Assembly (NCBI GenBank): GCA_002316835.1
Contig: DCEG01000058.1
Coordinates: 1 to 5,874 of the forward strand
Length of the DNA stretch: 5,874 bases
Direction of reading: 5' to 3'
Source of the DNA: Bacteroidales bacterium UBA1035
GTDB taxonomy: Bacteria > Bacteroidota > Bacteroidia > Bacteroidales > Dysgonomonadaceae
In this document: in pieces, positions 5,731-5,874 of the stretch
Position numbering within the stretch: position 1 is the stretch's first letter
How the letters are laid out: the number at the start of each line of letters is the position of its first letter
Notes under the pieces: model-generated
Told to the model about the DNA's origin: nothing
What the model saw: the letters and a program-made list of their open reading frames with translations, nothing else
Database searches by the model: none
Position numbers and translations under genes: made by a program

Positions 5731-5874
5731 CTATTTTTCAAAAAAACTAAAATGTACATTCCCGTACTTTTTTTCTTTCACAAAATGCGGATGCTCAGAA
5801 AAATTGTAATTTTTTGAATGTTCCATCACAAACATACCGTCTTCTTTCAAAATGTTTTTCTCGAGAACAAGTTG
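5731..5874 (-). CDS. rsmD: 16S rRNA (guanine966-N2)-methyltransferase RsmD (C-terminal part)
   Basis: Forty-seven codons run in from the right edge on the minus strand to TAG. The sequence G-M-F-V-M-E-H-S-K-N-Y-N-F at 13-25 of the visible part, then H-P-H-F-V-K-E-K-K-Y-G-N-V-H-F-S-F-F-E-K, is the final strand, linker and beta hairpin typical of Bacteroidota RsmD (the M-E-H-S and Y-G-x-V-x-F-S-F-F signatures). RsmD methylates the N2 of G966 in 16S rRNA during assembly of the small subunit. The catalytic N-P-P-Y motif lies outside the window. This is the presumably intact copy; a second 3' end lies at 4403-4453. The methyltransferase gene starts 107 bases downstream in the same direction. The assignment rests on recognition of the C-terminus only. 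Confidence 0.75.
   Translation of the reverse strand, partial: QLVLEKNILKEDGMFVMEHSKNYNFSEHPHFVKEKKYGNVHFSFFEK
5738..5784. repeat. Direct repeat, right copy (within rsmD)
   Basis: This is the partner of 4407-4453, lying inside the coding end of rsmD. The perfect core is 5759-5784. Beyond the core the right copy carries eight bases (5785-5792) absent from the left copy, followed by GCTCAGAA, which both copies share. Confidence 0.85.

Noticed and set aside
1..5874. CRISPR arrays, tRNA or rRNA genes, insertion-sequence transposases
   Set aside because: None seen on either strand; the only repeats are the duplicated maeB and rsmD ends.

Overview
The window suggests a member of the Bacteroidota, probably order Bacteroidales. 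Three things point there: promoter-like TAnnTTTG motifs in front of the malic enzyme and mgtE genes, A-rich start regions with few Shine-Dalgarno sequences, and proteins that look Bacteroidales-like from family knowledge. No database search was run.

Layout. Positions 1-435 hold the C-terminal end of a class C beta-lactamase-type serine hydrolase. After a hairpin and a promoter comes an intact two-domain malic enzyme gene (maeB, 581-2881, +). It converges on a complete MgtE magnesium transporter gene (2885-4228, -), with only three bases between the stop codons. The mgtE leader (about 4229-4350) holds a 16-codon upstream ORF beginning M-D-E-D-P and a 10-bp perfect hairpin that buries the mgtE ribosome binding site. 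Together these look like an undescribed magnesium-related leader.

Upstream of mgtE is a recombination scar. The last 16 codons of an rsmD gene (4403-4453, -) are fused at a short overlap to the last 85 codons of a second maeB (4446-4705, +). Both remnants differ from the window's own maeB and rsmD mostly at silent positions, so they diverged as working genes before being broken. A likely single event is insertion of a related maeB-3'/mgtE/rsmD-3' segment, paired by homology at maeB and joined illegitimately at the other end.

Beyond the scar lies an AT-rich class I SAM-dependent methyltransferase gene (4844-5623, -), of the kind found near surface glycan or natural-product genes and probably horizontally acquired. 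The window ends in the C-terminus of the resident rsmD gene (5731-5874, -).

Functionally, the intact genes cover central carbon metabolism (MaeB), magnesium uptake (MgtE), 16S rRNA modification (RsmD) and a small-molecule or sugar O-methyltransferase. They do not form one pathway. The main points of interest are the mgtE leader and the scar that records how this neighbourhood was assembled.
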